A program made the translations under genes and the position numbers. Under the pieces are notes generated by a model. It had not been told where the DNA came from. It ran no database searches and saw only the letters and a list, made by a program, of their open reading frames with translations. A DNA stretch of 64,000 bases from Steromphala cineraria. Lineage: Eukaryota > Mollusca > Gastropoda > Trochida > Trochidae. The DNA is taken from the NCBI GenBank assembly GCA_916613615.1, contig OU744734.1:36338801-36402800 (forward strand), read 5' to 3'. Below are positions 1 through 12,130 of the stretch, one piece after another; position 1 is the stretch's first letter, and every line of letters begins with the position of its first letter.

Positions 1-148
1 AGCATCATAACTGTGCACTCGGACAATCCAAGACATTAGGATATAGCACCAATAGTCCTGGCTGACCTACAACTAGAGTCCAAATGATGCTATCAGCAGT
101 TGTTTGATTGACACATGTCAACCTGGTGCATCATGATGTCATAAATGA

Positions 149-262
149 ACATGATTTGATGTACATGTCAGCAATGTACATGATTTGATGTACATGTCAG
201 CAATGTACATGATTCAATGAATGTGTCATCAATGTACGTAATTTGTCAGTAGATGACTATGT
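149..262. repeat. 30-bp minisatellite
   Basis: About four head-to-tail units of roughly 30 bp built around ATGTACATG and TTTGATGTACATGTCAGCAA. The first two are nearly identical and the last two are degraded. No gene is associated. Confidence 0.8.
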
Positions 263-539
263 CATTGATTTGGTTTTCATTGAGAAGAGGCGATATGAAC
301 CAAGTACAGCTGCCTGATTTGATTGCAGGAATGAACTTTCCAATATCAAAGAATATGAACAGAAAAATGAAACAACAATAATCATGTCATATTATTTATT
401 TTATGGGAATATTGAATCAGAAAAATAAAATAGATTACAATATTTGAAGAGTCACGTTCATTGACAATAAGGGGACATAAACCTGATTTTGTTCTCTTTG
501 TGATGAAAATCTTTTAAAGTAACCTTCTTTTACCACTTC

Positions 540-832
540 CAGGGGAGGGGTATAATGCAGTGCTTGGTGCATTTCGGTTTTGGGTCGAGAGGTCTGGATG
601 TCGAAACCCACATGGGGCTCAGCAACTTTGTCTGAAGTACAGAACTGTTCTACACGCAGTGAGGTTTTGGGTGCCACAATGAATATAAGCTCAGTACCAC
701 CCGTAGTTCGAAATGTTTCAGCGCACTGCATAGTCGTAACAGTGTTGCAGGCTTTCTCCCTGCAATAATACTAGCAGCGGTGATAGAAGTGAAATATTCA
801 TGAAAGCGTCGTTAAACCCTGCATCACCTATA
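540..832 (+). mobile_element. SINE family A, degraded copy
   Basis: The body matches the copies at 8461, 34772 and 45379: a GCAACTTTGTCTG segment, a GCAGTACCACCC segment, then GTTGCAGGCTTTCTCCCTGC and a 3' part ending near CCTGCATCACC. The tRNA-like head has decayed and its B box is no longer canonical. A 62-codon open frame inside it is a chance frame of the SINE. Confidence 0.7.
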
Positions 833-1401
833 CTACCTTTTACCACTTTTACCACTTTCATACTTGTTCCCAAATAAGAACATCTGCTAGGAAGGTTGTT
901 GAAAGTGATCGAATATCCAATAAGTAAAATTAATCAGGAAACGTGGCAATAGGAAACGTCAAACTTAGTTTAGGTGCCTATTTAATTACAGGAAGCATCT
1001 CTCAAGATCAAAGAATCCAAGAGTTTCAAACCCATGATGGTCACTTTGGACACATCCCATAAAATGACCCCTGGTCAGTTGAAATACTTAACCCTGTGTG
1101 TGCCAAGTGCCGGTGTGTGGGGCAATGAGTCCTGGGTAATCATTTACTAGGTTGTTGCGGGGTCGCCCCACTCTTTAATGTTGGGGCTCAGCTGGGCTGT
1201 ATATATATAGACTCAATTAAACTAAACCTTAGTAGTTGTCTTTATGTGATGTTCCAGTTTATTGATGCTGTCACTTATTGATCGTGTCTGATCACGGCTT
1301 GAGATAATTGATACTACCATTGGGAGGACTCATTGATTCGTTTGATAATCCTCAAATTTTATCTTCTGTCTTCTTGGGCCTTTTCACTCCTAAGAAACCA
1401 T
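833..1401. other. No gene seen
   Basis: Unique-looking AT-rich DNA with a short TTTTACCAC triplication near 830-865 and a slightly GC-richer patch near 1090-1190. No coding signal or terminal repeats are visible. Confidence 0.6.
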
Positions 1402-1765
1402 TAAAGGGGCAGTAGCACGTTTTTTGATAATTTTATATTTTAAATATTTCACTCATAATTGTAAGTTAATGCTAAATGTATTATATTGACAGTGTCAACA
1501 ATCTCATTACACAAGCCAATCACCCATAGTCAGAGGACAAAGTAAGAAGATTTACCTAAAATCCATTGGCGGCCATTTTGTGTGAACACCTTTAATTCAT
1601 TTTGTGCAAGAAAAGGGAATCGCATGGCTAAATTTTACATTATATATTTGAATAATTATTGCTCCATTTAGTTTAAATGCATTGTCTTTCAAATAGAACC
1701 ATTATTTTTTATTTTCCTGACATCACCTTATATGCCCCCTAAAAACGTGCTACTGCCCCTTTAAA
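1402..1765 (-). mobile_element. MITE-1 copy
   Basis: Full-length copy of the most frequent repeat in the window. It starts TTAAAGGGGCAGTAGCACG and ends with its inverse, CGTGCTACTGCCCCTTTAA, with about 363 bp between. There is no coding capacity. TTAA borders both ends in nearly all copies, which suggests a TTAA target duplication (piggyBac-like), or a TA duplication with TT/AA belonging to the terminal repeat. The interior GGCCGCCATTTTGTGTGAAC block marks the orientation. Confidence 0.9.
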
Positions 1766-2296
1766 AATGTTAAGTGTAATTTCTGGCTTTAAGGGGTAAA
1801 AGAGTTTAATAAATTTCCTATAATATGTTTAACATAAATTTAACATGATAATCAATATACAAAAATTACAGTTTATGATAACTGTTAAGCACTAATTCTT
1901 GTGCAATGAATTTATTGAATAAGCAATTTGTGTGTGTTAAGGACATATTTTAGCAGGTATATGACTCTAACATACAAAAACCTCAACATTCTCAGAAATA
2001 AAAAAATCGTGATTCAACCTACAATGATAGTCACCAATGATTTTGCCATTGGCAAGGGCAAGTCAGGTCATGTCACCAGGTGATGTAAAACAGGAATTGC
2101 TTCTTCAGTTTGATTATGTCTTCTCGGTATCTATCCATCTGTCGTCATGCCACATATAAACATGATAACCATCAACCTCCGAGCCTAGAGAGCAACCAGG
2201 GGAGATAAGATAGTCTAACTTCTGGCAGTGAAAAACCTCCAGGGAACTCTCTTTACACAGATGCGTTCTTAGACTAACACCTGGGTCCAGAAATAA
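1766..2296. other. No gene seen
   Basis: AT-rich single-copy-looking DNA. No open frame above 60 codons, and no terminal or tandem repeat found. Confidence 0.6.
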
Positions 2297-2500
2297 GATC
2301 TGTTAAGCTGACCATATGAATATCAGACCTGTCCTGTTTTATACTTATAATGCCAAACTATTGCATGCAAGGTGGGGTACCTGAGGTTTAAGGATGGGTA
2401 TCGTTCCTCATAAGGCAAACTCGTGATCTGTTAAGCTGCATGACCATATGAATATCAGACCTGTCCTGTTTTATACTTATAATGCCAAACTATTGCAAGC
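2297..2500. repeat. Direct duplication, about 75 bp, 121-bp offset
   Basis: The stretch from GATCTGTTAAGCTG through ACCATATGAATATCAGACC to AACTATTGCA occurs at about 2297-2372 and again at about 2418-2495 with a 4-bp insertion. The spacer contains AAGGATGGGTATCGTTCCT, which also forms the left end of the TIR element at 47017. Confidence 0.8.
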
Positions 2501-3575
2501 ATGGTTGGGAACTTAAAGGAAGGATTGGATCCGTTATTTGTTATTTGAATTTAACTGATGCAACAGTAGATTCCTTATTTGGATAACTGGTTCCTGATCC
2601 ATTCAAACATTCAACTCCTTTAATTTAATCCATATTTGGGAAACCTAATAGTCATATACACCAAATAATTCAACCTTTAACCAAGTACCGTATATTTCAA
2701 TCTATAAACCAATGCATGATCCCCTTTCGCAGCCCCAAAAATTTCTAGCAAAATCATAGATGTCAGATATAAGCCCTTAGATTTTTACAGCATTGATAAC
2801 TTGTTAACTTACACATTCACCTTATGTACCTCATTCACACAAACATTCATATATTCTATATTTGTATATGTACTTGATTATTTGAACAGATATTCAGTCC
2901 AACATTCAACTTAATATTTTTGGGCATTATAGCTGTAAATCACAGAGAAAACTTTGAATGACTGTTTGAGTGGCATCCTAGAATTTTCAGTATCAGGAAG
3001 TCATGAAGTTGGATGTCAACATTATGATAGACAATAGTCATGTCTCTTAATCATATGATTGAGGACGAGATTCTCTGTTCTATCAGTGAAATAAACCCTC
3101 TATCTGGCTACAGTGGCGATAACCTTTATTGTCACTCTAATATGTGGAGATAAATTTTATCATCGTCAGAGTGATGTCAGGTTTGATAGTTTGATGTCAT
3201 AAAACAATGGTCTGATGTAAGGAATTCTCACATGACGTCGCACTATTACCGCAGCAAAAGGGTCTTCCGAGCGGCCTCTCAACATGAAATTGGCCCTTTT
3301 TGGGTGTAAATAGAAAACTTTCATAATAAGATAAATAGAATATCTTGACAATTCTTGACAAATACCATGTTTATGACATCTTGTGGGGTAGAAAATTTTC
3401 TCTATCTTTCTTCTATGTATCGTTTTTATTACCATTTTCAAGAATATGAAGAATTTGATAATCCACTAACGCTTTGTCTTCCGGATATTGTCAAAATCTA
3501 GAATGCCTCTCAATTAGTTGAAAGGGAAGATAGTTGAACATCTAGGGTCAACATTTGAGATTTTCTGAATATCAA
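2501..3575. other. No gene seen
   Basis: AT-rich DNA without convincing coding sequence. A 91-codon minus-strand frame at 3166-3441 has no start context, splice signal or recognisable motif and is not called. Confidence 0.55.
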
Positions 3576-3587
3576 CATTGTTATTAT

Positions 3588-3669
3588 AAGGACAATATTT
3601 ATGGATGACAACTTCTTTATTCATAGAGTGCGACGTTTCGATACAGATTCTTGTATCGTTTTCAAGCAT
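3588..3669 (-). mobile_element. 82-bp insertion with 12-bp target duplication
   Basis: The perfect direct repeat AACATTGTTATT lies at 3576-3587 and 3670-3681 and brackets an 82-bp insert. Read on the minus strand, the insert starts GCTTGAAAA, then forms the hairpin CGATACA-AGAATC-TGTATCG, then GAAACGTC, and ends in an AATAAAGAAGTTGTCATCC segment. Related sequences lie at 44264-44340 and, as the tail only, at 42031-42068. The order of a GA-rich box, stem, GAAA and GUC resembles the hammerhead-like motifs reported in Penelope-like retroelements, but the conserved CUGANGA box is altered, so self-cleavage is doubtful. Confidence 0.6.
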
Positions 3670-3681
3670 AACATTGTTATT

Positions 3682-4337
3682 GTTGAACCATTCCTAAGTG
3701 GTCATTTTTCAGGAATCATAACAAATGAGAAATACTGAACTATTTCATAATTTCATGATCAATTTGACAAGAAAAAATCTTTTATATTATGACTTTCTCT
3801 AATTTTCATTTGCAAGCGTCAGAGATAAGAATTGAAGTTAAAGTTTGTTAATCGAGTGAAACAGAATTCCATCTGCAAAATGAGTATACGTGTTGAAATA
3901 GACGGCTAGCTGTCACAATAAATATACATGCAAAATATCAGGTCAAGTGTATTGAAGCTAGATGGCTTGGTAATAGGTTGTTAATTAGCCATAAATAAAA
4001 CCATCCACGGTTGATTTTTCCAAAGAACATTCTACTTACCCGCTACTTATTCCGAGAGTTTTATGATACTTGAGAAGAAGTGGTTGCTAGTGATCTCGTA
4101 AGTGTTGCGCAGAACCAGAAAGAGGCTCTGATTTCCTCGTAGTATTTCATTTTCGTTGCTAATCTTATCTATTGGCACTGAGCGAGATTTAAATATCCCA
4201 TCTGACAGTTTGATAAGCCAGCCTACAGATTGCCAAGCTAATTTTGTTTATACCACTGACTGTTGCAACTATGTGGAACTTTTAATTCACAATTTGTTTC
4301 TTGTGGTTATCAGTGGCAGGTTGAGGAGTTTGGGGTT
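3682..4337. other. No gene seen
   Basis: AT-rich DNA. A 61-codon frame at 4156-4341 ends inside the MITE boundary and shows no protein-like features. Confidence 0.55.
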
Positions 4338-4532
4338 TTAAAGGGACAGTCCTGTCGGGGTATTTTTGGTGGAAACAAAATTAAAGAGTTCTTCCCTGTT
4401 TATACTCATGTATGACATGATTATTTCACACTTATTTTCAAATGTTCTAGTGAAAATAAGATTTAAGTTGTTCAATTTGACAAAGAATAGCACATATCCA
4501 CCATAAATACTCTGATACGACTGTCTCTTTAA
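4338..4532. mobile_element. MITE-2, 195 bp
   Basis: Terminal inverted repeats TTAAAGGGACAGTC at the left and GACTGTCTCTTTAA at the right (one mismatch) enclose about 165 bp of non-coding AT-rich DNA. Its right-hand TTAA (4529-4532) is also the left-hand TTAA of the next MITE-1 copy, so the two elements share one target site. Confidence 0.75.
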
Positions 4533-4886
4533 AGGGGCAGTAGCACGATTTTAGGGGGAATAAAATTAAGGGGATGTCAGAGAAATTAAAATCAATGATT
4601 CCAATTGACAGACAATGTATTAAAACTAAATGAAGCAGTAGTTAATCAAATATATGATGTAAAGTTCAGCCATGCGATTCCTTTTTCTTACAAAGGTGTT
4701 CACACAAAAATTGTCACCAATGGACTTTAAGTGAATTTTTAGAATGTGTTCTCTTATAAGAGATGATAGGTTTGTGCAATGGGATATAAGACACTATCAA
4801 AATAGTACATTTAGCATTAACATTCAATTATCTGTGAAATTTTGTAAATATAACATTTTCCAAAAATGTGCTACTTCCCCTTTAAA
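4529..4886 (+). mobile_element. MITE-1 copy
   Basis: Starts TTAAAGGGGCAGTAGCACG and ends GTGCTACTTCCCCTTTAA, with one substitution in the right terminal repeat. The interior is collinear with the other copies, including the TCAGCCATGCGATTCC and TTGTGCAATGGG blocks. It abuts MITE-2 directly. Confidence 0.9.
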
Positions 4887-6394
4887 AGGGTTTTTAAAGT
4901 AATGATGAAACCCCTAAAACTGAACCCCAACAAAATTCCATGATCCCCTTCTACACATTTGAAATATTTATGCAAATTTTTTATGGAAAATGGAAAAATT
5001 AATGAAGAAATGTCTAAAATGGAATTATGAAGTTTTTTCTATAAAACGGTTCTCAAGCATTTTAAACACTGTGATATACACCAGGGATGCTGAAATTGGT
5101 CTATTTACCGGACATGTTTATTACGTATATAAATTTATTATTTGTATTTTCACACTTCAAAAGTTGACATCAAGGAAATTTTGCTTTTCTTTTAACGCCA
5201 CTTCAAATACCCTTCACACACTTAATATTGATTGGAAATAATTGAAAATAAAGAGAAGCCAATATCAAAGCTCTTTCAAATATAATTTTTTTCTTTATGT
5301 AAAAAGATAACAAAAGAATTTTTCACAGAAGATTGGAAACCTGGCTTTTACTTGAACTAAACATTTCTTTTCATGAACTCAATTTCCAAAACTGTGTATA
5401 TTTTATTAAAGCATTAGGATAGGTAGAAAGTTTAATCGCTTAAATGAATGCTTCGATCCATTTAAGCATGCCTGTTGGTGCTAAGATGTCCATTACAATT
5501 CATTGTGAGTATTAAGAATTAGGGGGAAACAATTTAGTTGTATTCCTAATTGAGATTTTTGTTGAATCTCAGATATTATATTTTCTCAAACTTCATGAGA
5601 AATATTCTACTCAGAATCCTTGGAAATAACTTATGTTGGCTAATAATTCCTAGGAACTGAGAGAAAAAAAAAGAACAATATTTGTGTTAACTTAAAAAGG
5701 ATTTTTTTTACTTCTTTTCTTTAGACAGTTTTACAAAAAATATCTGTAAAACAACTCATCTAATTTGTTTCGCCCAAAGGGAAATTAACCAAAATGACAA
5801 AAAAAGTAAGAAAGGTTATATTTTATGCGTTTTTCCATCATAATCCCACTTCGTTACTTATTGAAGAGCAAAAAATGGAGAAAAAATGAGAAAAATAACA
5901 CAAAACAACTAAGAAAAAAAACATATATTTTTTACTAGTTAATCAAACCATCAACACTCAATTATCAAGACCTATCGTTGGGGAAAGATGATAACAAGAA
6001 AAAAATCCTAAACTGTTGACGTCGATGGCAGTTGTCACTCAAACTTTGCTTCTGGGAACATAGACAGATGTTTCAGAATGAGATGTCAATTTCGTCCTGG
6101 CCAGTTTTGTGTAAAAGGGTGCAAATCTCAAATCAACCTTGGCGCTGATTGCCCAAGAGTCTTTGGCACCACTTATCTTCATGCTTGAGTATATCAAACA
6201 CATTTTCTTATAAATTTGTCTGGAAGAATTAGATTTACGTTATAAATTAAAACAACCCTTTTAAGGTAATATGCAAATCATATTGTTTCCTAAAGCATGT
6301 GGAATGGTAATTCAGTATGAAATGTTCGTCAGGAAATTTCTATGTTTTATAAAGATTTTGGTTACGAAAATAAACATTTCATATTTCACTCTTA
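4887..6394. other. No gene seen
   Basis: AT-rich DNA with several A and T runs. Frames of 83 codons or fewer show no recognisable domain and are AT-biased like the surrounding sequence. Confidence 0.55.
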
Positions 6395-6750
6395 TTAAAG
6401 GGGCAGTAGCACATGTTTTGGGGAAATATAAGGTTATGTCAGGAAAATGAAAAAAAAATGGTTCCAACTGAAAGACATGTATTTAAACCAAATGAAGCAG
6501 TAATAAATCAAATATATAATGTAAAGTTCAGCGAAGCAATTCTTTTTACTTACACAAAATTAATTAAAGGTGTTCCCACAAAAATGGCCGCCTATGGACT
6601 TTATATGAATCTTTATCATTTGTCTTCTAACTATGGATGATTGGGTTGTGTAATGAGTTTTTTGACACTATCAAAATAATACATTAAGCATTAACTTAGT
6701 GGAAAATTAAAAAATTGAAATTTTCTAATACATGCTACTGCCCCTTTAAG
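6395..6750 (+). mobile_element. MITE-1 copy
   Basis: TTAAAGGGGCAGTAGCAC at the left and GTGCTACTGCCCCTTTAA with one change (CATGCTACTG) at the right. The interior GTTCCCACAAAAATGGCCGCC block is present. The 75-codon frame inside has relatives in other copies of the family and is not a gene. Confidence 0.9.
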
Positions 6751-7432
6751 AGAGGCAATATTTCTAAAAAAGGTTGTTTTTTTAACTCAATCATTGTTCT
6801 CCTGAATAATACATTCAAACAAAAATAAAATATTTCAAAATTTTGTTTTAGGAGAATTGATTTCATTCTATAAATTCACAGCCCCTGTGATTTCTTTTTT
6901 AAAAACCTGGAAGTTATGATGTATGATTTTATGATTCAAAATTTACAAATCCATCTCATTTATCTTCAAGACAAGTATTTGGTTGTCAATGAGGGGAGAG
7001 AAAGTAGAACGAAAAATCATTTCTCAAAATAATGTATTTACATATTCAAAATTTGATAAATCAGTTGTCATGGAAACAAATAATATTTTCTCATATTCTC
7101 CTACTTATCTAAGTCATTCTTTATGATTGAAATGGAACTCAAACTCAAAACACCAATTCAGGAGTCTACATTCAATTTAATTACTTGAGAGACGAGGATT
7201 TTGTCAAGGGGGGAAATTAATCCTCTAACAAAAGTAATTTTTAGAGAGACCATAACCACAATATTAGATTTATGAAGCGTTATGAAACCTGTAATATGAT
7301 TAGTTTATGCGTCTCTTGGCTTCTTTAAGTAATCGGAACAAAAAGTTGACATGCAATGGAACTAATGATTAATTCATCAAATTTATTTCTCCTCGTACCA
7401 CTGCGTTTTATTTTCCTCTTAGTTTGCATGAT

Positions 7433-7606
7433 ATTAGGTGAATGCCTTTATTGTAGAAATATCCCACAAATATATCTGAGTGTGATAGATTTTAGGTGAA
7501 TGCCTTTATTGTAGAAATATCTCACAAATTTATCTTAGTGTGATAGATTTGAGGTGAATGCCTTTTTTGTAGAAATATCTCACAAATATATCTTACTGTG
7601 ATGACC
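7433..7606. repeat. 58-bp minisatellite, 3 copies
   Basis: Three units starting AGGTGAATGCCTTT at 7436, 7494 and 7552. Each carries GTAGAAATATC and CACAAATATATCT. Units differ at a few positions each. Confidence 0.9.
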
Positions 7607-7610
7607 CTTT

Positions 7611-7977
7611 AACATTAAAGGGGCAGTAGCTGTTTAAGAGGAAATATAAGGTGATGTCAGGAAAATGAAAATAAATGGTTTCAATTGAAAGACAATATAT
7701 TGAAACTAAATGAAGCACTAATAAATCAAATATATAATATAAAGTTCAACCATGCAGTTCCTAAATCTTACACAAAATGAATTTAGGTGTTCACACATAA
7801 ATGGCCGCCTATGGGCTTTCTGTGAATCTTTATTATTCGTTCTCCGACTATGGATCATTGGTTTGTGTAATGAGATTTCTGACACTATCAAAATAATACA
7901 TTTAGCATTACCTCACAATGATCATTGAAAAATTTAAAATATACTGTTTTTCGAAAAACGTGCTACTGCCCCTTTAA
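7611..7977 (+). mobile_element. MITE-1 copy with damaged 5' repeat
   Basis: The left end keeps TTAAAGGGGCAGTAGC but the following CACG block is lost, so the left repeat is shortened. The right repeat, CGTGCTACTGCCCCTTTAA, is intact. The interior is full length. Confidence 0.88.
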
Positions 7978-8460
7978 AGGTGCATTTTTTTTGGCTTGTG
8001 GTGGTCACTATTTTGGAGATATTCTCATTTAATTGTGTGAAATTAGAAAAAATTCCGTAGATAAAAGGATAAAAGGTATGAAAGAATACCAACAAATTTA
8101 TAAATAGTTTATCATAATTTGATAAAAAAGCCTGTACGTAATGGAATTTTTCCATGTAAATGATTCTATGTTCACTATCCTTTTTCAAATTATCATATAT
8201 AAGGCAAACAGTTTATTTGACATGTTTTTACTGGAATGTGTTATATCATTTATTATAGTAACATGTAAGTTTTCAGCAAACAGGTGTAAATATGAATCAA
8301 TTTCACTAAAATACCTTGACAGAACTGTAACAAAGGTTAAGGTAAGGTACTTATAGAACATGACATGTTCAGGAGCACAGTAAACTAACAATTTAAGTTA
8401 CGCTGTTTCTTGTTATAAGATTTGACTTATTGTTGATTTCAAGGAACTCTGTCTACTTGA
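7978..8460. other. No gene seen
   Basis: AT-rich DNA. Overlapping frames on both strands near 8141-8391 are of the low-complexity kind and have no domain. Confidence 0.5.
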
Positions 8461-8766
8461 TGGGCGGGATCGTGCAGTGATTAGTGCGTTCGACTTTAGA
8501 TAGAGAGGCCTGTGTTTTTTTTCCTGTCAAGGTCTTGGCAACTTTGTCTGCAGTAGAGAACTGTTCAAACCTTATTTGGGTGAAATGCTACACTGAAATT
8601 CAGTGCAGTACCACCCATGGTTCACTAGTTCCTGCCTATGCTTGCAGGTTTTACCACAATGCATAACACCAATAGTGTGGCAGGCTTTCTTCCTGCAATA
8701 ATACTAGCAGCTGTGATATATGTGAAATACTCTTGAAAGCAGCGATAAACCCCACATCACCTCACA
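8461..8766 (+). mobile_element. SINE family A copy
   Basis: tRNA-like head (GGGATCGTGCAGTGATTAG, with a decayed B box) followed by the family body: GCAACTTTGTCTGCAGTAGA, GCAGTACCACCCATGGTTCA, CTTGCAGGTTTTACCACAAT, GCAGGCTTTCTTCCTGCAAT, and an end near CCACATCACC. It is collinear with the copy at 34772. SINEs of this type are copied by a partner LINE after Pol III transcription. Confidence 0.85.
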
Positions 8767-9258
8767 ACCTTCTTCAAGGCTCAGAACCAGATGTAACAGA
8801 TGACCCATAGAATTGACACGACATAAAATGGATCACTTAGAATCAGTCTAGCAGATCTGAAATTAATTCAGTGCTAATCTGAATTTAAATCATCGTTGTT
8901 TATACAGCGTGGTATATAACATGCACGATTGACATGGACATGGTAGGCGAAACTCAAGATGGCAGCCCTATGAATCTACTGTTACAGCTGTAACTATAAA
9001 TCATCAGGAATTGCCGTCTTGACTCCTGATTGCTACATGGTATTCTGTAAATCAACAAGCATTTGTTCGCAAATGACCCATCACTTACAGCTTCTGAGCA
9101 GATTGTAGCGGAACCTGAACACCGTGCATACTTATTATGGCTGGAATATTTGTTTACATGCCACACTGTTGGATTATCAGAAGCCTGCTGCTCGGTAATA
9201 AGATTATGGCTTCTCGGGAGTCCCTGGATTCTTGTTAGAACTCTGATATCTGTGTGGA
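8767..9258. other. No gene seen
   Basis: Slightly less AT-rich DNA with overlapping 70-codon frames on both strands at 8954-9272. There is no family match or splice context, so no gene is called. Confidence 0.5.
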
Positions 9259-9900
9259 GGGATCGCTTGTGATTTATGGAGATTATTTACTTGCTCTTTT
9301 GGATATCATATATGTTAAGATGCTAAACACATTCACAGATAAGGAGAAACTTTAAACGGCTGTAGGGATGACTTGTGATTTAAAAAAATTTACTTCTTCA
9401 TTTTGGATATAATATACATGATCAAATGTTAAACTGCATTCACAGATAATTATGAGAACCTTTTGTTTGGTTGTAAGGATTGTTTGTGATTAATGGAGAT
9501 TTTTTACTTGTTCATTTTGGATATCATATATATGCTAAGATGCTAAACATGCATTCACAGATAAGAGAGAAACTTTAAACAGCTGTAAGGATTGCTTGTG
9601 GTTTTAACAAATTTTAGTTGCTCATTTTGGATATGATATACATGATCAAATGTTAAACTGATTCACAGATAATTATAAGAACCTATTGTTTGGTTGTATA
9701 GATTGCTTGTGATTTAAGGAGATTTTTGACTTGCTCGTTTTGGATATTATATATGATAAAAAGTTAACATTAATTCACAGATAATGAGAACCTTTTGTTT
9801 GGTTATAAAGATTGCTTGCATTAGATATCGTATGTGCTAAAATTGAAATTGCAATCACAGATAATTAGGATATACATGTATCATATTTGATATCATTGGT
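9259..9900. repeat. About 111-bp array with dimeric higher-order pattern
   Basis: About six units beginning near GGATTGCTTGTGATTTA and ending near ATTCACAGATAA. Units 1 and 3 share GCTAAGATGCTAAAC and GAGAAACTTTAAAC. Units 2 and 4 share ACATGATCAAATGTTAAACT and TTTGGTTGTA. The array therefore expanded partly as a 220-bp dimer and decays toward 10140. Confidence 0.8.
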
Positions 9901-10152
9901 TCTAAAGATTGGTTTCAAATTAAGGGACATGTGACTCGCTCATTCTGCTTATTCATGTGCTAAAACATTAAATTAGCACTTGTTAACGATGATAAAGATA
10001 AATTATGTCCAAAAGCGACAGTTCCACTGAAATCTGGTTTTATTGTTCAGGATTTATGGAATTTTTCACCCAGTGATTTTGGATAAAGTACATTTATGCA
10101 TATAAAACACAATTAGGAATTATTTAGATATTTAAAGAATATCTATCATTCT

Positions 10153-10510
10153 ATATTTTCCCCTTTTTAAATGTTCAGCTGATGATTGACTGATTGATCA
10201 CTGTTTCATAATTCATAAACCTATTTCTTTAATGGATAATTTTTTTGGATAAGTTATAGAGTTTAATTATCATGTTTATATATATTATTCATAATTAGGA
10301 AGACTTTTGATGTTGGAAAATTCATTTCAATATTTTCCTCTTTTTAAATGAACAGCTGACAACTGACTGATTGATTGTAGCACAGAATCATAATTCATAA
10401 AGCTATTTATTCTATGGATCAATACATTTTGACATCCATTAACAGATTAACCAAGTTCTTATAATAATTCCTAAACGTGTCAACATTTTGATGTATTAAG
10501 ATTCAGTATG
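10153..10510. repeat. Two-copy direct repeat, about 178-bp period
   Basis: TATTTTCCYCTTTTTAAATG followed by CAGCTGA, ACTGACTGATTGAT and CATAATTCATAAA occurs from about 10153 and again from about 10331. Confidence 0.7.
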
Positions 10511-11965
10511 TTCCTTTTTTGTTCTTAATTGAAATAATAGTGTCATCAAAAATTATAAATATCCTTCTACTTTTGACAGTGATATTAATAAATTGTTTTG
10601 ATTGATGGCCAGTCATGATAATTAACATTGATCGATTCTGAATGAACGTTGATTTATTTTGACAGATCTATCACCAGAAGTACTGGGTAATCAGATTAAT
10701 CAGGAAAGATTTGATATTGACGTTGATGTATATTGCAGTACAAAAACTGATTAATCTATGACAATTAGCAATTGTCCCAAATTCATTATTAAAGACAAGT
10801 TTACAAATATTAACAAATCTTTGCCATGTAAAATGCTGACACATTAATACTCACAAATGGATTTGCCAAATTTCCTGTAGAAAAATAATTATAGGATGAG
10901 TAAATTCTGGTTTTGAGGAATTGTAATTTTACAAAAAGATATATTTTGGGAAACAGAATTCATGAAGCTAGCTATTGCCTTTTGTTTATTTTCATTAGAC
11001 CTTAAACTAAGCAATTTTATTGCTAATTATATTTGTCATTTTGGTTAATTTCCCCTTTGGCCAGGCAAAATAGATAAGTCCTTAACAGCTTTTTTGAACA
11101 ATTTTTTTTGTTTCAGCATAAATGTAATATGATCTTGAAGTTTTCAGGTTAGCAAAACAGCAATGGCTAAATAACTTATATGAATGTTGGATGTCATATA
11201 GTTTTACATACATCAAATTACCTAATCTGAAATTAATATCTTTTGAATTTAATTTTTTCAAATTAATGTTTATGGTAATGTTAGCATTTATCTTTGACAA
11301 TTTCATACTCTAATATCTCTAACTTAATTATATATATGGTTGATATTTATTGTTCAGTTTACATTTATGTTTTATCTATGTCCTCTCAGCCTTGATAGTA
11401 TTAACAGTCCTTCTCTGTCAAGTAATAATGACAGAGATTTAGCAAGTGCACTTGAAAACAACAGAAGAATGTATTGTCCAAATATTATGAATGAAATTAA
11501 AAACAGGCTGTTGAAAAATAAATGATAAATTCACATTCCTCTCTGATTAGAATATTTTCTTTACATTGTTGAAAGATATGCATACAATAGAGCAATTAAC
11601 ATACCAGTCAGAAATAACAATATAATAAGTCAAAAGTAAACCCGTATGCAATTTTCAGAACCTGCCAGTGATCAAAGCTTGGTAGAATATTGATAGAATT
11701 GCAAAAAAGAGTAGGTTTTATTTAAAACTGTCTCCTGGTCATACAAAAAGTTTTAAAATGTTATCAAACGTTTGTAAAAATATGAAATTGTTAATGAAAT
11801 AATTTTTAATAATTTCTTAATTCTTGTGAACCAAATATTTATATTGACTGTCCATAAGGTTAAGTAGGCATAACAATATTAATGAATTTACTGTAAGAAA
11901 AGCAGTTAGGATTTTAAAGAAACTAAATCAGCAAGAATAGAGTAGATGTTGCTTGGTGATAGACA
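10511..11965. other. No gene seen
   Basis: AT-rich DNA. Frames of 74 codons (11082-11306, minus) and 61 codons (11340-11525, plus) lack any recognisable feature. Confidence 0.55.
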
Positions 11966-12130
11966 TTCTCACCCCTCTCTGTTCTTATTACCTGTGTTTG
12001 TGGGCTAGAATGGGAGATGTCTGCTTGGAGGCAATCAAAGTTAGTTGTGTAGTCAGTTACGCTGTTGAAAATCATCATTTTGGCTACTGAATCATGGCAA
12101 AGACATTGTGATATGAACCACACTTTCCAT
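11966..12130 (+). repeat. MITE-3 related fragment
   Basis: The segment TTTGTGGGCTAGAATGGGAG, then GGAGGCAATCAAA, CATCATTTTGGCTACTGAAT and ACTTTCCATGCGA matches 52487-52622. The left terminal repeat is shortened to CATTCTCACCCCTCTCTG, and the right end cannot be found. Confidence 0.7.
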
